Shown here: one piece after another, positions 1 to 12,070 of the stretch
Position numbering within the stretch: position 1 is the first letter of the stretch
Layout: each line of letters starts with the position of its first letter
The notes under the pieces: generated by a model
What the model was told of the DNA's origin: nothing
The model's input: the letters and a program-made list of their open reading frames with translations, nothing else
Databases searched by the model: none
Origin: Macrostomum hystrix
Lineage: Eukaryota > Platyhelminthes > Macrostomidae
DNA: 64,000 bases
Direction of reading: 5' to 3'
NCBI GenBank assembly: GCA_950097015.1
Contig: CATNEN010000008.1
Location: 3,632,501-3,696,500, forward strand
Position numbers and translations under genes: made by a program

Positions 1-340
1 CACTTATCTGCTCATTCACTCACTTGTTCATTCACTCACCTGCTCATTCACTAATCTGCTCATTCACTGATCTGCTCATTCACTCATCTGCTCATTCACT
101 CATCTGCTCATTCACTCATCTGCTCATTCACTCATCTGCTCATTCAATCATCTGCTCATTCACTCATCTGCTCATTCACTCATCTGCTCATTCACTCATC
201 TGCTCATTCACTCATCTTCTCATTCACTCATCTTCTCATTTGCTCATCTGCTCATTCACTCACTTGTTCATTCACTCATCTGCTCATTCACTAATCTGCT
301 CATTCACTGATCTGCTCATTCTCTCTCCTGCTCATTCACA
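1..340. repeat. 16-bp minisatellite
   Basis: Tandem copies of a 16-bp unit (ATTCACTCATCTGCTC, with CACTAATC and CACTTGTTC variants) run from the window edge, so the array is cut on its left. It keeps a long frame open on the + strand, but the peptide is only the repeat translated. Confidence 0.95.
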
Positions 341-1195
341 TTCTATACATTATAATGTTCTGTACATTCAGTGCTGTTCGTGTTATGTATTATCTAGCCA
401 GAACTTAGGTTTAGATGCATTTTTCTTTTTTAAATAAATGTCAGGCGCTGACAATATTACTCACCACTAATTATGTCCCGTCCTTGCTTGAGCAATAAAG
501 AAAGCAAGAAGCAATTTAGGAAATAGTCAGGTTTCGCTTGGGCATCAGAAGTGAAAATGTAATAAAACAGTTGCTTAGATTCACTGACAAACGCTGTGTG
601 TATTTTTCAGTGGCCGTTAAAGGAAGAGCGTTAGTCTACAAGAAAGGAATTTTTAGAACAGCTTGACAGTGGCAGACCAGCTTGAGCAACCTCGGGGCGT
701 TTTGCAGTCTCTCAGCTCTCTTCTCTAGTGGGGGGGAGGAAGACACGCGCTGCAGCCAATCAGCGCTCTTCACCCAGCTCCCTGCATAGGGAGAAGGACG
801 GGAGAGAGGGCGGTTAGGGGATGTCAGGTTGCCGGTGGCTTATTGCCAAAAAGGCCTCTCTACCCCATGGAGGGCTTTGGTGGGGCTTGGGAGAATGGAT
901 GGCAGGACGCGTGGTACATACAGTTTTTTATGATACACAATGCCAATGCCAGTTTCCAATGGGAGAATTCTGTGAATAGAGGATTGGGAAGCTGCCGTTC
1001 GTGTTAGCCCCCTGGCTTGGCCTGATATTTTTAGTCAGCTTTGAAAAAGGGGATGGATTCTGGAGAAAAATTGCTGAGGGAATCTTTAAATCCCCGTTGG
1101 GAGCAATGAGGTGATGGCTGCCGATGATTTTCTGCGCTAAGAATACATCACGCACTTTTGAATTCAGCTTAATTCTTCAGGTAGTCCTCAAATAG
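341..1195. other. Unassigned unique DNA with a CCAAT box
   Basis: No exon with recognisable protein similarity was found. A CCAATCAG motif lies at 756-763, followed by a short inverted repeat around the sequence TCCCTGCATAGGGA, so promoter-like DNA is possible. No gene can be attached to it. Confidence 0.4.
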
Positions 1196-1198
1196 ATG

Positions 1199-2060
1199 TG
1201 GTCCTTCAATTCCAATCTCTGAACATTATTTGTGGTCCTTCAATTCCAATCTCTGAACCTTATTTGTGGTCCTTCAATTCCAATCTCTGAACCTTATTTG
1301 TGGTCCTTCAATTCCAATCTCTGAACCTTATTTGTGGTCCTTCAATTCCAATCTCTGAACCTTATTTGTGGTCCTTCAATTCCAATCTCTGAACATTATT
1401 TGTGGTCCTTCAATTCCAATCTCTGAACCTTATTTGTGGTCCTTCAATTCCAATCTCTGAACATTATTTGTGGTCCTTCAATTCCAATCTCTGAACCTTA
1501 TTTGTGGTCCTTCAATTCCAATCTCTGAACCTTATTTGTGGTACTTCAATTCCAATCTCTGAACATTATTTGTGGTCCTTCAATTCCAATCTCTGAACCT
1601 TATTTGTGGTCCTTCAATTCCAATCTCTGAACATTATTTGTGGTACTTCAATTCCAATCTCTGAACCTTATTTGTGGTCCTTCAATTCCAATCTCTGAAC
1701 ATTATTTGTGGTACTTCAATTCCAATCTCTGAACCTTATTTGTGGTCCATCAATTCCAATCTCTGAACCTTATTTGTGGTCCATCAATTCCAATCTCTGA
1801 ACCTTATTTGTGGTCCTTCAATTTCAATCTCTGAACCTTATTTGTGGTCCTTCAATTCCAATCTCTGAACCTTATTTGTGGTCCTTCAATTCCAATCTCT
1901 GAACCTTATTTGTGGTCCTTCAATTCCAATCTCTGAACCTTATTTGTGGTCCTGCAATTCCAATCTCTGAACCTTATTTGTGGTCCTTCAATTCCAATCT
2001 CTGAACCTTATTTGTGGTCCTTCAATTTCAATCTCTGAACCTTATTTGTGGTCCTGCAAT
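1199..2060. repeat. 34-bp minisatellite
   Basis: About 25 near-identical copies of a 34-bp unit beginning GTGGTCCTTCAATTCCAATC. Sites alternate between CATT/CCTT and CCTTC/ACTTC/CCATC variants. The last copy breaks off in CCTGCAATTCT. Confidence 0.97.
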
Positions 2061-3213
2061 TCTAAAGCGACTGAGAATATTGTAATAAATCATAATTTGT
2101 TTGACACAAGGTGATGAAACAGGCCAATAGGCAGCGGTCCCATCGTGTATCCAAGGCCACTAGGAATTAAGCACATAAGTTAAGCAGTTTTTGCGTGTAT
2201 CGTGTAGGCCAGAAAATATATTGCCTTTCAACTAGTTTCAAAACACTCCAACTCAGCGTGGGATAAAGATTAGAAAAAAGCTCTTTGAAAACTGCGTTTT
2301 GCGAGAGAAGTTTGGCAAGTTAATCCACACAATTTTTCCCCCGCAATCCCAGTTGTCAGTTGCCACTACAATCGGGTCACGCAAGGTGAGGATAATTTTT
2401 TGCAACGCATGAATGTCTTTTATTATGTTTTAGATATTTACTTAACATTCTAAGCTGCCTACTTATTAGTAGGAGGAAACGGACACTATTACCCAAGGCT
2501 CTTATAACATGCCTTAAAGTATTTTTGTATTTTGCTAAAAAAATCACTCATTTTTAAGAAACACGAGCGTGAGCTTTTTACCATAGACTATTGAATCCTC
2601 CAGCTTGGCCATGGATCAATATTAAACGGATATCTCGCTAGTGCATTTTAACGTGAAAATTTGCCTTTAATAAATTTTCTAAGAAACGAAAATTGTCTGC
2701 CCATCCTTCTTTTACGGGCTCGTAATGGTCTTTAATTATTAGCTGCCCCAATCTTTGTCTATGGCCTAGACGCGTCGTCAGCCATGCCGCCTAGGCCATA
2801 GAAAGGAAATCTGGAGGGGTATTATTTTACGCGTCTGGCACAGTCAACTCCCCAGTAAATTGAGTCTACAACTGCCAAACTTAAAAGTTACATGGTGGCT
2901 CTTATATTAACTCACACATGCCTCGCGTGCCTTGGCGGATTCTGTGAAACAAAGCCTAAACCATGATTTTTCATTCCGAAAGAAAGAATGACAAAAACAT
3001 ATGGAAGCAGCGAACAAGTCACCCTAGGAGAAGATTAGTGGCATTACCCTCCTAGTCAGTTCGGGGCTATGCAAAACGAAGGAAAGCGAATTTAATTATT
3101 TTGAGTTGCTTCCGCTCTCAGATGGAATCGAGTGCCCGCGGGCGAAACTGCTGATTTCGGATTAAAAAGAAGCTGAGGTGAAGGCTGCGAAATTAGTGAG
3201 CGACCGGCTGACT

Positions 3214-3215
<2 letters not shown>
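2061..3215. other. Unassigned unique DNA
   Basis: AT-rich sequence with no supported exon on either strand. It contains a strong inverted repeat listed separately at 2758-2802. Confidence 0.5.
2758..2802. other. Perfect 12-bp inverted repeat (hairpin)
   Basis: TCTATGGCCTAG at 2758-2769 is the exact reverse complement of CTAGGCCATAGA at 2791-2802, with a 21-nt GC-rich loop between. Pairing extends outward imperfectly (CTTTG against AAAGG). It could fold as a hairpin in DNA or RNA. No function is implied by the sequence alone. Confidence 0.75.
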
Positions 3216-3297
<82 letters not shown>

Positions 3298-3300
3298 GGC
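3216..3300. repeat. (GACA)n microsatellite
   Basis: About 20 uninterrupted copies of the tetranucleotide GACA/ACAG run directly into the pentanucleotide array that follows, through the junction GGCTGACAGAACAG. Confidence 0.97.
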
Positions 3301-3301
3301 T

Positions 3302-4540
3302 GACAGAACAGAACAGAACAGAACAGAACAGAACAGAACAGAACAGAACAGAACAGAACAGAACAGAACAGAACAGAACAGGACAGAACAGAACAGAACA
3401 GAACAGGACAGAACAGAACAGAACAGAACAGAACAGAACAGAATAGAACAGAACAGAACAGAACAGAACAGAACAGAACAGAACAGAACAGAACAGAACA
3501 GAACAGGACAGAACAGAACAGAACAGAACAGAACAGAACAGAATAGAACAGAACAGAACAGAACAGAACAGAACAGAACAGAACAGAACAGAACAGAACA
3601 GAACAGAACAGAACAGAACAGAATAGAACAGAATAGAAGAACAGAATAGAACAGAACAGAACAGGACAGAACAGAACAGAACAGAACAGAACAGAAAAGG
3701 ACAGACAGAAAAAAACAGAACAGAACAGGACAGAACAGAACAGAACAGAACAGAACAGAACAGAACAGGACAGGACAGGACAGGACAGAACAGAACAGGA
3801 CAGGACAGGACAGAACAGAACAGAACAGGACAGGACAGAACAGAACAGAACAGGACAGGACAGAACAGAACAGAACAGGACAGGACAGAACAGAACAGAA
3901 CAGGACAGGACAGAACAGAACAGAACAGAACAGGACAGAACAGAACAGGACAGGACAGAACAGAACAGAACAGGACAGGACAGAACAGAACAGAACAGAA
4001 CAGGACAGGACAGGACAGAACAGGACAGGACAGGACAGGACAGGACAGGACAGGACAGAACAGAACAGAACAGAACAGGACAGGACAGAACAGAACAGAA
4101 CAGAACAGGACAGGACAGAACAGGACAGAACAGAACAGAACAGAACAGAACAGAACAGGACAGAACAGGACAGAACAGAACAGAACAGAACAGGACAGGA
4201 CAGGACAGGACAGGACAGGACAGGACAGGACAGGACAGGACAGGACAGGACAGGACAGGACAGAACAGAACAGGACAGGACAGGACAGGACAGAACAGAA
4301 CAGGACAGGACAGGACAGGACAGGACAGGACAGGACAGGACAGGACAGGACAGGACAGGACAGGACAGGACAGGACAGGACAGGACAGGACAGGACAGGA
4401 CAGGACAGGACAGGACAGGACAGGACAGGACAGGACAGGACAGGACAGGACAGGACAGGACAGGACAGGACAGGACAGGACAGGACAGGACAGGACAGGA
4501 CAGGACAGGACAGGACAGAACAGAACAGGACAGGACAGGA
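3302..4540. repeat. 5-bp array (CAGAA / CAGGA)n
   Basis: About 1.24 kb of pentanucleotide repeat. The left third is almost pure CAGAA, the middle mixes CAGAA and CAGGA, and the right third is almost pure CAGGA. It produces two 470-511 codon open frames on the minus strand that are translated repeat and should not be taken as genes. Confidence 0.97.
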
Positions 4541-5104
4541 CTCCGAGGAAAGTGAAATTTGTCGGAGATTGCATGTCAGTTGCCTAGGGCAATAAAATCT
4601 AGGCTGCATTTTTTCAGGAAACTGCATAATTGTGTGCTGCCAATTAGAATCCAGAAGCTCTAGTAGGTGATATTACGAGATTTCATCTAAAATGAATTTT
4701 TAAAGCAAAAACTTCTATTTCTCGCGGCTGCCTGTTTGCAGAACTCGGAAGAAAGTTCACGGGGCATCGGTGCCTTCAAAATTGCGTGCACTAATTCAAG
4801 CTAATTAATTATCCACTCCAGATGGCCGCAATTTTCCGCCGGTGATTCAGTCCGCGCGGTTTTAGTCATAGGAGAAAAATTAATTTCAAGAACTGCCAAG
4901 TTATGAAAGTTCAAATCACGATCGAGTGAAGTACACACGGCATTATCAGGGGACTGCCGAATGGCGGATTCTTTGCTAGTAAATTGTTTGACGCTTTTGG
5001 GAAATGAGCGCAGGAGGGGAAAAGATAGATAGGGGAGATAGGGGAGAAGGAGAAGGAGGAGACGGATGACGGAGGAAAAGGAGGAGGAAGTGAAGGAAGG
5101 TGAA
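4541..5104. other. Unassigned unique DNA
   Basis: No supported exon. The right part becomes purine-rich (AGGAGAAGGAGGAGA) before the next array. Confidence 0.4.
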
Positions 5105-5745
5105 AGAGTGTACGGGATGTCAAGGAGTGTATGGGATGTCAAGGAGGGTAAGAGATGTCAAGGAGGGTAAGGGATGTCAAGGAGTGTAAGGGGTGTCAAA
5201 GAGGGTAAGGGATGTCAAGGAGGGTAAGGGGTGTCAAGGAGTGTAAGGGTTGTCAAGGAGGGTAAGGGGTGTCAAGGAGGGTAAGGGGTGTCAAGGAGGG
5301 TAAGGGGTGTCAAGGAGGGTAAGGGGTGTCAAGGAGGGTAAGGGGTGTCAAGGAGGGTAAGGGGTGTCAAAGAGGGTAAGGGGTGTCAAGGAGGTTAAGG
5401 AATGTCAAGGAGGGTAAGGGGTGTCAAGGAGGGTAAGGGGTGTCAAGGAGGTTAAGGAATGTCAAGGAGGGTAAGGGGTGTCAAGGAGGGTAAGGGGTGT
5501 CAAGGAGGGTAAGGGGTGTCAAGGAGGTTAAGGAATGTCAAGGAGGGTAAGGGGTGTCAAGGAGGGTAAGGGGTGTCAAGGAGGTTAAGGAATGTCAAGG
5601 AGGTTAAGGGATGTCAAGGAGGGTAAGGGATGTCAAGGAGTGTAAGGGGTGTCAAAGAGGGTAAGGGATGTCAAGGAGGGTAAGGGGTGTCAAGGAGGGT
5701 AAGGGATGTCAAGGAAGGTAAGGGATGCCAAGGAGGGTAAGGGGT
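5105..5745. repeat. 19-bp minisatellite
   Basis: Repeats of the 19-bp unit TGTCAAGGAGGGTAAGGGG, with GGTTAAGGAA and AGTGTAAGGG variants. The G-rich strand is the + strand throughout. Confidence 0.95.
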
Positions 5746-6125
5746 ACCTGCTTTACCTGATTTACGTAATTTGCAAGAACTTATTTCTCTGTGAGGACAC
5801 AATTTGGTGCGCAGGATAAAACTCCCACCCCCGTGTTTGAGGCAGAAAGCCTTCACTAATTTAATCCAGACAAAGTCTGGAATTGTAGCCAAGCAGTCTT
5901 ATCAATTTAGTATTGTAGAATTCTGCAGTCTAGACTGAGTATTGACACATATTCACAGCTAGCGGGAAACTAAAGGACAGCCTCGGTTGACAGATTGTGG
6001 AGTTACTTGTTTGGTCAAAAGGACAAGCGCGGCTTTAAATTTGGCATACTGTGGAGACTCAGTTTGGTGAGCCACAATCTTTAGTGATATCATCTTTAGT
6101 TATGATCCTTGTGAAAACATGAGGT
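5746..6125. other. Unassigned unique DNA
   Basis: No supported coding or RNA feature between the two arrays. Confidence 0.4.
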
Positions 6126-7095
6126 TATGAATATTTTTGGTGTGAATCTTAACGGTGTAAATCTGAAGGGGGTGAATCTTTAGGGTGTGAATCCTAAGGG
6201 TGTGAATCTTAAGGGTGTGAATCTTAAGGGTGTGAATATCAGACGTGTGCATATTTAGGGTGTAAATCTTCGGGGTGTGAATCTTTAGGGTGTGAATATC
6301 TAGGGTGTGAATCTTTAGGGTGTGAATCTTTAGGGTGTGAATCTTTAGGGTGTGAATCTTTAGGGTGTGAATCTTTAGGGTGTGAATATCTAGGGTGTGA
6401 ATCTTTAGGGTGTGAATATCTAGGGTGTGAATCTTTAGGGTGTGAATATCTAGGGTGTGAATCTTTAGGGTGTGAATATCTAGGGTGTGAATCTTTAGGG
6501 TGTGAATCTTTAGGGTGTGAATCTTTAGGGTGTGAATCTTTAGGGTGTGAATATCTAGTGTGTGAATCTTAAGGGTGTGAATCTTAAGGGTGTGAATCTT
6601 TAGGGTGTGAATATCTAGGGTGTGAATCTTTAGGGTGTGAATCTTTAGGGTGTGAATCTTTAGGGTGTGAATCTTTAGGGTGTGAATATCTAGGGTGTGA
6701 ATCTTTAGGGTGTGAAACTTTAGGGTGTGAATCTTTAGGGTGTGAATATCTAGGGTGTGAATCTTTAGGGTGTCAATACCTAGGGTGTGTATCTTAAGGG
6801 TGTGAATCTTTAGGGTGTGAATCTTTAGGGTGTGAATCTTTAGGGTGTGAATCTTTAGGGTGTGAATATCTAGGGTGTGAATCTTTAGGGTGTGAATCTT
6901 TAGGGTGTGAATCTTTAGGGTGTGAATCTTTAGGGTGTGAATCTTTAGGGTGTGAATCTTTAGGGTGTCAATCTTTAGGGTGTGAATCTTTAGGGTGTGA
7001 ATATCTAGGGTGTGAATCTTTAGGGTATGAATCTTTAGGGTGTGAATCTTTAGGGTGTGAATCTTAAGGCTGTGAATCTTAAGGCTGTAAATATT
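6126..7095. repeat. 15-bp minisatellite containing TTAGGG
   Basis: About 65 copies of a 15-bp unit, TTTAGGGTGTGAATC, with AATATC and CTTAAGGG variants. Most units contain one TTAGGG hexamer, but the hexamers are separated by TGTGAATC, so this is not a telomere tract. Confidence 0.95.
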
Positions 7096-7614
7096 TAAGG
7101 TTGAGAATGTATAAAAGTGTAAATCTTTGTCATTGTGAGTTTTCGGGTATAAAAATCCTCAGGTAATTCAAGTGCGTGCGCTGTAATAGCCCTTGGAGGC
7201 TAGGAGGCAAAAATATCTCAAATGGAATGAAATGAACCCACTTAGATATCCGGCTGTCCGATTGGGTCAGCGGGGGAATCTGTACAACCTCGCCACTTAA
7301 TTATCCCTAAAAGCTTCTAGCTGATGAGGATCTAGACAATGCTACAAGATAATTAGCAACTGAGCCCGGTAGGGATCAAGAGGCCAACTCATCTGTCTGC
7401 CTGGTCATGTAATGAATAGATTGACAGATCACCAGCTTGTCAATGAAGCTACACGCGCATACACACTGTTGAAACTGTGCACTGGAAATCGCATTCTAAT
7501 TACATAGCTACTAGTAATATCGGGAGAAGGACGCCATTTATAGGCTAAGGCGACCTGCTAGACATGTAGCAAATCTTTTCTTATACAATCTCAGCAATTC
7601 TAAGCCCTACAGCC
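7096..7614. other. Unassigned unique DNA upstream of the GPCR gene
   Basis: No exon recognised. It lies between the 15-bp array and the promoter-like region of the receptor gene. Confidence 0.4.
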
Positions 7615-7735
7615 TTTCAGCCAATCGGGGCGCTCTGAGAAATGTGAGATGCCTGACAGACACGAGCAGCCAGTTGAAGAAGAGAGAAAGCGAAAGCAGA
7701 AGAGTTGGCTATAAAAAATTGCGGACGTCATAAAA
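7615..7735 (+). promoter_or_regulatory. Probable promoter of the GPCR gene
   Basis: CAGCCAATC gives a CCAAT box near 7620-7627. TATAAAAA lies at 7710-7717, 84 bp before the inferred ATG. A CRE-like half site (GACGTCAT, 7724-7731) follows. The order and spacing suit a TATA promoter reading rightwards into the first exon. The transcription start is inferred. Confidence 0.45.
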
Positions 7736-7800
7736 CGAAGCCTATCCCTTAGCTGTGACCTCCTCTGAGCCAGCTGGAGCACCTACTGAGCACTGCTTTC

Positions 7801-8933
7801 ATGGATCCGTTTCAAAATTTGTAAGTTTCTATCTGTGAATTAAAAAAACTAGTTTTTAAGAGCTCATTCATTACTCAAATTTACGTAATCCCCAAGTGAA
7901 TTGAATGCCTGCTATTTCAATAAATTCTATAACTTTCGCTTGCAGCTTTGAAGCCAGCGAGAGTATGCCATTGTTAACAATCCGTTTTCTAAGAATTATT
8001 TAATCGTATATCATGAATCACAAGATAAAGCTAATTTCTGATCCATCTACTCGCCCTTACCTACCTACCAGCCCTTATCTACCATCCCTTATCTACCATC
8101 CCTTACCTACTAGCCCTTATCTACTAGCCCTTATCTACCATCCCTTATCTACCATCCCTTACCTACTAGCCCTTATCTACTATCCCTTACCTTATCTACC
8201 ATCCCTTATCTACCATCCCTTACCTACTAGCCCTTATCTACTAGCCCTTATCTATCATCCCTTACCTTATCTACCATCCCTTATCTACTAGCCCATATCT
8301 ACCATCCCTTATGTACCATCACTTATCTACCATCCCTTATCTACCAGCCGTTATCTACTAGCCCATATCTACAATCCCTTATGTACCAGCCCTTATCTAC
8401 CATCCCTTATCTACCAGCCCTTATCTACTAGCCCTTATCTACCAGATCTTATCTACCATATCTTATCTACCAAATATAATCTACCAGAGCTTATCTACCA
8501 GATCTTATCTACCAGATCTTATCAACCAGATCTTATCTACCAGATCTTATCAACCAGATCTAATCTACCATATCTTATCTACCAAATCTAATCTACCAGA
8601 GCTTATCTACCAGATCTTATCTACCAGATCTTATCTACCAGATCTAATCAACCAGATCTTATCTACCAGATCTTATCTACCAGATCTTATCTACCAGATC
8701 TTATTTTACATACCTTAGCTACTGCCGATTTCCACCTGCCCTAATCTGGCTCCGCAGGTCGCCCCAGGACTGGTTGTGCTGTCAATGGTCCCTGCTGACC
8801 TTTCAAAACACATCCCTAGCCCTGGTGCCCGAGTCCACTCACTCAGTGTCACCGGAGCAGTTTATTGAGCACTTCTCCGTCATCGTACCTGAGAACGAGG
8901 TGGGCAGAAATGCTTGTCTGGCTGGGCCATACT

Positions 8934-8966
<33 letters not shown>

Positions 8967-10819
8967 TGGAGCAGGTGTTAGCCAAATGCTACAGCTCCTG
9001 GGAATCGGTGCTCCCGCTTAGCAAGCGACGCTTCAAGCCGAACCCAGCTCTCACAATCGCCGGCCTCGTCCTTCTCGTCTTCGGAGTCGTCGCCAACGCA
9101 TTGATCGTCTTCACCGTAGCCCTGATTAAATCTATGCGCACTCGGAAAAATGCCTTCATGCTGAACCTGGCCATCGCCGACATCCTCGTCCTGACATTCT
9201 GCGCGCCCTACTCGGCCAAGCTCATCCTCGTGTATGACTGGCGCTGGGATGGCGTGATGTGCAAGCTGGTGCCATTCGTACAGGGCGGCCTCATGTCCGT
9301 GAGCATCTGGTCCCAGGCTTCGGTGGCACTTTATCGCTACATGGTCATCTGTCACCCCATGCGAGCCAGGGCGTCAGTCACAGCCCGACGGGTCGCCTTC
9401 TGGATTGGCTTCGTTTGGCTGCTGTCTGTGCTGCTGTGCTGTCCCAACCTCATCTCACACAGGCACCGGGTTGAGCAGGTGGCTTAATGCTTAGTTTAAC
9501 TTGGTCTTGAGTATGGGTGCACATTATTGCTGGAACTGCACTTCTTCCCTCTCTCCCAATCTCCCTCTCTCCTTTTCTCCCTCTTTCCTTCTCTCCAACT
9601 CTTCCTCTCTCCCTCTTTCCTTCTCTCCCTCTCTCCCTCTCTCACTCTCTCACTCTCTCACTCTCTCCCTCTCTCCCTCTATCCCTCTCTCACTCTCTCC
9701 CTCTCTCCCTCTCTCCCTCTCTCACTCTCTCCCTCTCTCCTTCTCTCCCTCTCTCCCTCTCTCACTCTCTCCCTCTCTCCCTCTCTCCTTCTCTCACTCT
9801 CTCACTCTCTCCCTCTCTCCCTCTCTCCCTCTCTCCCTCTCTCCCTCTCTCCTTCTCTCCCTCTCTCCCTCTCTCCCTCTCTCCCTCTCTCCCTCTCTCC
9901 CTCTCTCCTTCTCTCCCTCTCTCCCTCTCTAATTTGCTTGACTTGTATATTTTTGCGGTTTTAATCAAATTTGAATTTCCGGTAAATAAGGAAATAATAA
10001 AACAAACAACACCGGAAAAACTTCAATTGTTGCCGCACAGGTAAATTCAAGTTCGAATTAAAAAAATATGATACGAAAACCGGAAACTTTAAAGAATACC
10101 AAAACTCTCCATCTCAGTCTCCTTTGAAACCTTTGTTAAAAAAAACACGCACATTTAAACACCGGAAAAAATAGGTCCTGGGAATCTTCCTGCTGCAGTT
10201 ATGCGACGAAGACGGCGATATCTTGCTTAAACGGAGCTACACGGTGTTCTTGCTAATCTGTCTCTACCTGCTGCCGGCGGTTGTCATGGCAACCTTCTGC
10301 GGCCTCAGTATTCGCGAGTTGAAAAGGTCGCTGAGATTTCTCACTAGAAGCTCCCAGCAGGCCGACAGGCAGTGCCGTCGACTGCAGACTGCCCGGCTGT
10401 TCCTGGCTCTGTTGGCTGCCTTCCTGATCTGCTGGGGTCCGCATCATGCGCTAACACTGTACCTGCACTTGTCCCAGAGCCAGTCTGATGAGGGCCAGAC
10501 AAACGACCACCTTTACTTGGCCCAGTTCGGCTCGCTGCTGCTCGGCTACTTCAACAGCGTCGTGAATCCGTGCTGCCTGCTCGTCATCAGCTCCGAGTTT
10601 CGACGCCAGAGCTGGCGACTGGCCAGGTGCCGCTGCAGCCAGCCGGAGACCCCGACGGCTTCGTTGAGGACCAGCAGCCGGCTGGCTGGGGGTGCCGGAG
10701 GCGGTGGCGGCGGCGGCGGCAGCGGCGGCGGCGGCGGCGGAGACTTTCTGGTTGTGCGGCAGGCCACTCTGGGAGGTCGTCGATGTTTTCAGCCAGCCCG
10801 TCGACTAAATGACGGGTAA
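7801..10819 (+). CDS. Rhodopsin-family (peptide-type) G protein-coupled receptor, three exons
   Basis: Exons 7801-7820, 8758-9478 and 10199-10819 join in phase to about 453 aa; using the acceptor at 10174 instead adds eight residues. The 20-nt first exon (ATG, six codons plus two bases, then GTAAGT) fits the one-base phase of exon 2. It creates an N-glycosylation site (NLS, 6-8); NTS follows near 24. Seven membrane segments are visible: TM1 103-128, TM2 138-160 (LAIAD), TM3 from the conserved Cys175, TM4 220-238, TM5 262-283, TM6 311-335 (CWGP 325-328), TM7 353-377. The DRY position reads YRY (199-201) and NPxxY reads NPCCL (370-374). Cys249 is the likely disulphide partner of Cys175. A polyQ stretch precedes TM1 and a polyGly stretch lies in the cytoplasmic tail. 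The ligand is unknown; the overall pattern suits a neuropeptide receptor at the plasma membrane. Class is confident, subfamily is not, and exon 1 is inferred. Confidence 0.85.
8044..8706. repeat. 14-bp minisatellite in GPCR intron 1
   Basis: Units of TTATCTACCATCCC on the left change to TTATCTACCAGATC on the right. The array ends about 50 bp before the exon 2 acceptor (polypyrimidine then GCAG at 8754-8757). Confidence 0.92.
9541..9932. repeat. 8-bp pyrimidine array in GPCR intron 2
   Basis: CTCTCCCT repeats with CTCTCACT and CTCTCCTT variants start about 60 bp after the exon 2 donor. The strand is pure pyrimidine over long stretches, so triplex (H-DNA) formation is conceivable. The rest of the intron is AT-rich, with ACACCGGAAAAA occurring twice (near 10009 and 10160). 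Confidence 0.95.
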
Positions 10820-10844
10820 TTCACGGCTGTTTGTTGATAAATGC

Positions 10845-11161
10845 ATGGGAGAAGGGAATGAGAGTGTTGAGATAGGGATAAGATAATTTTGAAAGGGATA
10901 AGATTGTTGAGAAAGGGATGAGATTGTCGAGAAAGGGATGAGATTGTCGATAAAGGGATGAGATTGTCGAGAAAGGGATGAGATTGTCGAGAAAGGGATG
11001 AGATTGTCGAGAAAGGGATGAGATTGTCGATAAAGGGATGAGATTGTCGATAAAGGGATGAGATTGTCGAGAAAGGGATGAGATTGTCGAGAAAGGGATG
11101 AGATTGTCGATAAAGGGATGAGATTGTCGAGAAAGGGATGAGATTGTCGAGAAAGGGATGT
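10845..11161. repeat. 20-bp minisatellite just after the GPCR stop codon
   Basis: Copies of GAGAAAGGGATGAGATTGTC (with a GATAAAGGG variant) begin about 25-50 bp after the receptor stop codon and so probably lie in its 3' UTR. Confidence 0.95.
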
Positions 11162-11365
11162 TTTACGTTCACTAAAAATTACAGGTCTAATTACAGGTCT
11201 CACGTTCACTAAAAATAGGCGATTGATACTTGAACACTGGGTGGGGCTTCCAGTGGCTGCACGCAGTGTGTGGCAGTGAGCAAATTTTCATTGACGCATG
11301 TAGCTATTATACTAGCTAGTAAGAACTAGCAAAGTTTGTTCCATTTTCGGAGAGTACAGAAAATT

Positions 11366-11800
11366 CTTCTCATAGCAGTTTATCCATAATCTCATAGCAG
11401 TTTATCCATAATCTCATAGCAGTTTATCCATAATCTCATAGCAGTTTATCCATATTCTCATAGCAGTTTATCCATATTCTCATAGCAGTTTATCCATATT
11501 CTCATAGCAGTTTATCCATATTCTCATAGCAGTTTATCCATAATCTCATAGCAGTTTATCCATATTCTCATAGCAGTTTATCCATATTCTCATAGCAGTT
11601 TATCCATATTCTCATAGCAGTTTATCCATATTCTCATAGCAGTTTATCCATAATCTCATAGCAGTTTATCCATAATCTCATAACAATTTATCCATAATCT
11701 CATAGCAGTTTATCCATAATCTCAAAGCAGTTTATCCATAATCTCATAGCAGTTTATCCATCATCTCAAAGCAGTTTAGCCATAATCTCATAGCAATTTA
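11366..11800. repeat. 22-bp minisatellite
   Basis: About 20 copies of a 22-bp unit containing TCATAGCAGTTTATCCATAA, with TATT, CAAAG and AACAATTT variants toward the right end. Confidence 0.95.
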
Positions 11801-11888
11801 ATTTACTTTTTATTACTTACCAGAAGTGCCCAAGACAGAATGGAACTAGGCGAGCCCCTGTTGGAATTGGAAGAAAAGCAACATCATC

Positions 11889-11923
11889 ATCATCATCAGC
11901 AGCAGCAGAAGCAGCAAAAACAA

Positions 11924-11958
<35 letters not shown>

Positions 11959-12009
11959 AATGCAGCAGCAGCAGCAGCAGGAGCAGCAGCAGCAGCAGCA
12001 GCAGCAGGA

Positions 12010-12070
<61 letters not shown>

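Noticed and set aside
1199-2060. Array resembling a CRISPR locus by period (34 bp)
   Set aside because: Units are contiguous with no unique spacers, and the surrounding genes are eukaryotic.
3092-4627. Two minus-strand open frames of about 470-511 codons made of Cys/Pro/Val/Leu/Ser repeats
   Set aside because: They are translations of the CAGAA/CAGGA array in overlapping frames, with no independent coding signal.
6126-7095. Interstitial telomere tract
   Set aside because: TTAGGG is always separated by TGTGAATC; there are no consecutive telomere hexamers.
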